A stretch of DNA of 64,000 nt, taken from positions 1-64,000 of the forward strand of contig NZ_JAENYR010000006.1 in NCBI RefSeq assembly GCF_016841685.1, in the 5' to 3' direction. This DNA is from Thiohalomonas denitrificans. Its GTDB lineage: Bacteria; Pseudomonadota; Gammaproteobacteria; Thiohalomonadales; Thiohalomonadaceae. The position numbers and the translations under genes were made by a program. Under the pieces are notes generated by a model, which was not told where the DNA came from, did no database searches, and saw only the letters and a program-made list of their open reading frames with translations. Shown piece after piece: positions 60,669-64,000 of this stretch. The stretch's first letter is position 1; every line of letters starts with the position of its first letter.

Positions 60669-61732
60669 GCCGTTACCTCCCCGCGATGCATCTTATGCAG
60701 CCGCCGCATTACCAGCAGCAACACGACGGCAATCAGGCCCACCAACAGGAAGAACAGGTACTTGGGCAGCCAATCCCACCACCAGTCAAAAAACTTGGTG
60801 TAGAGATAGATAACAAAAAACGTGCTGCCGGTGTTCACCACTCCTGGCCAGTGGCGCCGGATCCCGAACCAGATGGTCAGCCCGGCGAGCACGAAGCCCG
60901 CCGTCTGGTACAGGTATTCGATAGTGACATTGGCAAGCGGCAGGTAACTGACACTTCCCTGATTGGAGAGAACAAGGATGGTGATGAACAGCACCAGCAG
61001 TCCGTATACCCGGTAAATATCGGCGAACTCCCGCTGCATTGGCAGGCGCGCGGCGCCTACCATGCACATCAAGACACCGGCGAGCAGAAAGTTCTCCGGT
61101 CGTTCACCAAAAGAGAGCCAATAGGCCCCACTCCAGGTACCGACCGTCGCTGACAGATAACCGACCAAAAACGTCAGCGCCGCGACCAGCATCAGCCGCA
61201 GCCCATAACCATAGGCGAGCAACAGGGTGAACACTCCCCAGACAAGAAAGGCGTTGGGAGTCGGGACGATGTTGAAGATTTGGCCGAGCATGGAGAGATT
61301 CAGCACGAACGCGGCCACCGCAACAAGCGCGATCAGAGAGGCGAAATAGAAGGTACGCTCCCGCCGAGCGGCAAACTCCACGCCCAGCGTCGCCAGCAAA
61401 GGTGCCGCGACAAGGATGACCACCTGTCCCAGGGTCGTCAGGGAACCCCAGAAACGATAGAAAAAGAAGAACACGGCCGCGGAGAGGGCCAATGCCCCGA
61501 GGAAGGAGGCGATGCGCATCCCCCAGGACAACTGCTTCTGACTGCTGCTGGTGTCCACGTCGAAGTCGGCGGCCATCCGCCGCTGCAGTGTGGAGTGGTA
61601 TATTTCCACCTCCCGGCGCTGCGAGACCGGCAACGCCAGGACACCCTCGCGCTCAAGCTCAATCAGTTCGGCCGTAAAGGCATCGATGCGGTCGACCCGC
61701 CGTTGGGCCTGCTCCCTGTTCATTGTTGTCAT
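60665..61732 (-). CDS. DUF2157-type multipass membrane protein
   Basis: 355 residues: a cytosolic helical head (RVDRIDAFTAELIELEREG) followed by about ten membrane helices. The head and membrane layout fit DUF2157. The DUF4824 gene overlaps its stop by 4 bp, so they are co-expressed. An alternative start lies three codons downstream at a second ATG. Confidence 0.78.
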   Translation of the reverse strand: MTTMNREQAQRRVDRIDAFTAELIELEREGVLALPVSQRREVEIYHSTLQRRMAADFDVDTSSSQKQLSWGMRIASFLGALALSAAVFFFFYRFWGSLTTLGQVVILVAAPLLATLGVEFAARRERTFYFASLIALVAVAAFVLNLSMLGQIFNIVPTPNAFLVWGVFTLLLAYGYGLRLMLVAALTFLVGYLSATVGTWSGAYWLSFGERPENFLLAGVLMCMVGAARLPMQREFADIYRVYGLLVLFITILVLSNQGSVSYLPLANVTIEYLYQTAGFVLAGLTIWFGIRRHWPGVVNTGSTFFVIYLYTKFFDWWWDWLPKYLFFLLVGLIAVVLLLVMRRLHKMHRGEVTA

Positions 61733-62031
61733 TCCCTATCATAGGTACCGTTCTATTCTGCCACGGCCCTAACCATTAATAAAAGAGAACCAAAGACCAG
61801 CGCGCCTATGCCTCGACGTTGAAGGGCAACTCGATTTGAACGACTCGCACTGGAGTCAAGCCATTGTTCAGCGGTCTCTAAACGCTCTCGGGCAAGCTGC
61901 CGGACGTGGCAAATGGGGGCCCCCATGTTCCCAAGGCTTCCTCGATACCGTGTCCGAAAATGATGGTTTACCAGTTAGCCAGGTAATCGCCCAATGGGCT
62001 CTGATTTTTTCGTCTTTTTCAAAAAAGGCAC

Positions 62032-62172
62032 GTAACTGCTCGCCCGGTGATCGCACACGGCCCAGGAAATCCGTCATCCCCGCGTAGGCGGGGATCCATT
62101 CGAGCCATGCTTCTGTTCTCTGGATTCTCGCCTACGCGGGGGTGACAGGGAATGACGGGAGGGGGTGAATAG
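62032..62172. repeat. Dispersed hairpin repeat, copy 2
   Basis: Starts GTAACTGCTCGCCC and ends GGGGGTGAATAG, as copy 1 at 27343. The interior holds CCCCGCGTAGGCGGGG and CCTACGCGGGGGTGAC, the kind of hairpin commonly found between proteobacterial genes. Confidence 0.75.
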
Positions 62173-62323
62173 TCACAAAGACACAATCTAAATTCAGGAC
62201 GCCAACTTCCGGGTTTGACGTCTCCATTCAAGAGGAAGAACACAAAGTTTTTGCCGTTCCGCACCAGGAAGCGCCTGGTCGTGAGAACGGCTCCGGCACG
62301 CCGGGCACTCCTGGCACTCCTGG

Positions 62324-62536
62324 CAGGGTAAACGCATACTCCCATTTTTGATGCCGGCGAGCGAACCAAGTCCTTGATAGCCGATACGCTGTGAATACGA
62401 CCTACAGGGATGTAGGAAGTGAAGATGATGCAGGAGCAATCATCTTTCATCCGTGTACGCTCGACGGCAGCATCCCTCGACAAGTGTGCTCCTGCATGGT
62501 CTAACACCGCTCGCTTCAAAGTAGGCGGTTGCCCTG
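62324..62536. mobile_element. CAGGG-end inverted-repeat element, long copy with perfect 10-bp target duplication
   Basis: 213 bp, starting CAGGGTAAACGCATACTCCC and ending GTAGGCGGTTGCCCTG. The flanks GCACTCCTGG at 62314-62323 and 62537-62546 are identical. The interior is about 50 bp longer than in other copies and has hairpins CCTACAGGGATGTAGG and ATGCAGGAGCA/TGCTCCTGCAT. This longer interior matches that of the degenerate copy at 19891. Confidence 0.88.
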
Positions 62537-62692
62537 GCACTCCTGGCTATTGTCTCAAGGGAGAGGGTATATGTGTGTTAAGGTGCTCTCTTCCCCATCG
62601 CTTATGAGGGGGCCTCTTGTTGATATCTGGCTAAATCAGATTGGCGCGATTGTATTGTCCCCTCTGAGCCGGGCAAAACCAGAGGCTTCACC

Positions 62693-64000
62693 ATGTCTAA
62701 TCCTTCCGGCTCGACGCCACTATCCCTCTATTCGCCGCAAGGTCCGCCCGCGGCAGCGGATCTCCCCCCTGTCTGCGCTTCAGTCCCTCCCTCTGCTTCT
62801 GCAGTATCCACCACTACCGCATCACCGACGCCTTTCTCCAAGCCTCCCAATTCCGTTGTCACCCCTGCTGACACTAGCGCCAACAACGGCTTGGCCGGAC
62901 AGTTACAGGCACGTCCTGATGGTGAATCCGAACGGATTGCGACAGCCATCGTCTATTGTGAGGCAAACTTTGCCGGCATCGATGGCAAGACTGCCAACGG
63001 GCTCGTCCGGCATTCGGAAAAGTACAAAATCCTTTCGGTCATCGATAGTGAAAAGGCCGGCCTTGATACCGGCATGGTGCTGGACGATAAACCCAACGGT
63101 ATCCCCATTCATGCCACTCTGGCCGATTCACTGCTGAAAGCGGGCGCGATACCGGACTACTTTATCTTCGGAATGGCACCTTCAACGGGCATGCTGTCCG
63201 CTAGCGAGCGCGGCATCGTACTCCAGGCTATAGGGCTGGGGATGAGCGTCGTCAATGGCCTCCATGAGTTCCTCAATGACGATCCGGAATTTGTCGCCGC
63301 AAGCATAACCAACGATGTCAAAATCATCGATGTGCGCAGGCCTCGCCCCACCAAAGCGCTGCGGATGTTCAGCGGCCGCATCAGCGACGTGACCTGTCCG
63401 CGTATTGCCGTTCTGGGTACCGATTGCGCCATTGGCAAGCGCACCACGGCCACAGCACTGGTCGGCGCACTGACCGACATCGGCTTGAAAGCGGTGATGA
63501 TCGGCACGGGCCAGACTGGATTAATCCAGGGTGCCCGCTACGGCATCGCACTCGATGCGGTCCCCTCGCAATTCTGTGCCGGCGAGCTGGAAGCCACCAT
63601 TATCGAGGCCTTTGAGACCGAACAACCGGACGTCATCGTCATCGAAGGCCAGGGTGCGCTGAGTCACCCTGCGTTTTCGACCTCATCATTCATCCTGCGC
63701 GGAAGCTGCCCCGACGCAGTGGTCTTGCAGCATGCGCCCGGCCGTGTCTTTCGTTGCGACTTCGACGGGATGGCGATGCCCTCTCCGGCAACCGAGATCA
63801 ATCTCATCGAGACCTTCGCCGACACCAAGGTAATCGGGCTTACCCTTAACCACGAGCAGATGAATTTCAGCGAAGTGAGTTCGGCAATCGCATCCTATGA
63901 GGGGGAACTGGGTATTCCCACCACCGATGTGTTGACCCGGCCCGCTGAACACCTGGTGCAAATGATACTCACCGCATTTCCCTCACTGGAGCCCCCGCAC
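62693..64000 (+). CDS. DUF1611 family P-loop protein, incomplete at the window end
   Basis: 436 residues are visible from the ATG at 62693 (AGAGG upstream); the gene runs off the window. Residues 1-65 are an unusual Ser/Thr/Pro-rich extension (PLSLYSPQGPPAAADLPPV, SASAVSTTTASPTPF). A Rossmann-like domain follows (ATAIVYCEANFAGIDGKTAN), then a P-loop domain with GTDCAIGKRTTATALVGAL (cut), VIEGQGALSHPAFS and RPAEHL. DUF1611 proteins are often encoded next to a dipeptide or amino-acid epimerase; one member (DgcN) acts in D-glutamate metabolism. A function here would need the missing downstream genes. Confidence 0.82.
   Translation, partial: MSNPSGSTPLSLYSPQGPPAAADLPPVCASVPPSASAVSTTTASPTPFSKPPNSVVTPADTSANNGLAGQLQARPDGESERIATAIVYCEANFAGIDGKTANGLVRHSEKYKILSVIDSEKAGLDTGMVLDDKPNGIPIHATLADSLLKAGAIPDYFIFGMAPSTGMLSASERGIVLQAIGLGMSVVNGLHEFLNDDPEFVAASITNDVKIIDVRRPRPTKALRMFSGRISDVTCPRIAVLGTDCAIGKRTTATALVGALTDIGLKAVMIGTGQTGLIQGARYGIALDAVPSQFCAGELEATIIEAFETEQPDVIVIEGQGALSHPAFSTSSFILRGSCPDAVVLQHAPGRVFRCDFDGMAMPSPATEINLIETFADTKVIGLTLNHEQMNFSEVSSAIASYEGELGIPTTDVLTRPAEHLVQMILTAFPSLEPPH

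Larger units (their letters stand above)
61733..62692. other. Intergenic region with nested repeats, no gene recognised
   Basis: 960 bases between the DUF2157 start and the DUF1611 start. It contains the hairpin repeat (62032-62172) and the long CAGGG-end element (62324-62536). Reading frames of 60-80 codons overlap these repeats and have no domain signature. The stretch 61733-62031 shows nothing identifiable. Confidence 0.5.

Noticed and set aside
61836..62087. 83-codon frame in the repeat-rich gap
   Set aside because: No ribosome site, it overlaps the dispersed hairpin repeat, and no homology pattern is recognised.
62529..63137. 202-codon plus-strand frame ahead of the DUF1611 region
   Set aside because: It is out of frame with the recognised P-loop protein that starts at 62693 and has no domain.

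Overview
The window looks like a chromosomal segment of a Gram-negative, high-GC gammaproteobacterium with a respiratory, probably chemolithotrophic or metal/sulfur-cycling lifestyle. The evidence is outer-membrane barrels, a TonB receptor and a porin, many c-type cytochromes, sigma-54 regulation, DsrE-like proteins and an NhaD antiporter. A Chromatiales/Ectothiorhodospiraceae-like organism is an inference only; no rRNA or tRNA is present to test it.

Layout. 1-310: tandem repeats. 0.4-2.7 kb: octaheme tetrathionate-reductase-family cytochrome with a membrane cytochrome b. 2.8-5.1 kb: membrane protein with a dead M48 peptidase site. 5.2-9.3 kb: operon of a TPP enzyme, a glycosyltransferase and a sulfotransferase. 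9.6-12.3 kb: TlpA-like protein, an ECF sigma/anti-sigma pair whose anti-sigma carries a DsrE-like domain, and a secreted DsrE-like protein. 12.4-19 kb: diheme protein, outer-membrane barrel, porin, TonB receptor. 19.2-25.8 kb: XRE-cupin regulator, amidotransferase, MOSC protein, His-rich and PepSY secreted proteins, PhoPQ-like pair, small cytochrome c. 26-29.2 kb: PAP2 lipoprotein, hemerythrin, DUF3096 microprotein, YfaZ barrel.

29.8-40.6 kb is the most interesting part. A five-gene operon (minus strand, 37756 to 31642) encodes a NapC/CymA-type tetraheme quinol dehydrogenase, an ethylbenzene-dehydrogenase-like cytochrome, a decaheme MtrA/DmsE, an MtrB/PioB outer-membrane barrel and a second ethylbenzene-dehydrogenase-like lipoprotein cytochrome. 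It reads as a complete trans-envelope electron conduit with a non-MtrC terminal cytochrome. It has a near-consensus sigma-54 promoter. It is flanked by a divergent PhnD-like binding protein plus histidine kinase and by a convergent NtrC-family regulator, the same component set as AioXSR/ArxXSR systems.

41-52 kb: MscS channel, DUF2254 protein, DUF4242 protein, then a second NtrC-type two-component system divergent from a usp/SLC13/nhaD/usp operon. The intergenic region holds a near-perfect sigma-54 promoter and two 17-bp palindromes, so the local regulator probably controls the operon. 52-61.7 kb: FHA protein, active M48 peptidase with a DUF898 protein, G6PDH-like enzyme with a GH15 glucoamylase, bactofilin-like membrane protein, DUF4824/DUF2157 pair. 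The window ends inside a DUF1611 protein.

A family of non-autonomous inverted-repeat elements (about 163-213 bp, ends CAGGG, 10-bp target duplications in three copies) is scattered at five sites, with at least three other intergenic repeat families.
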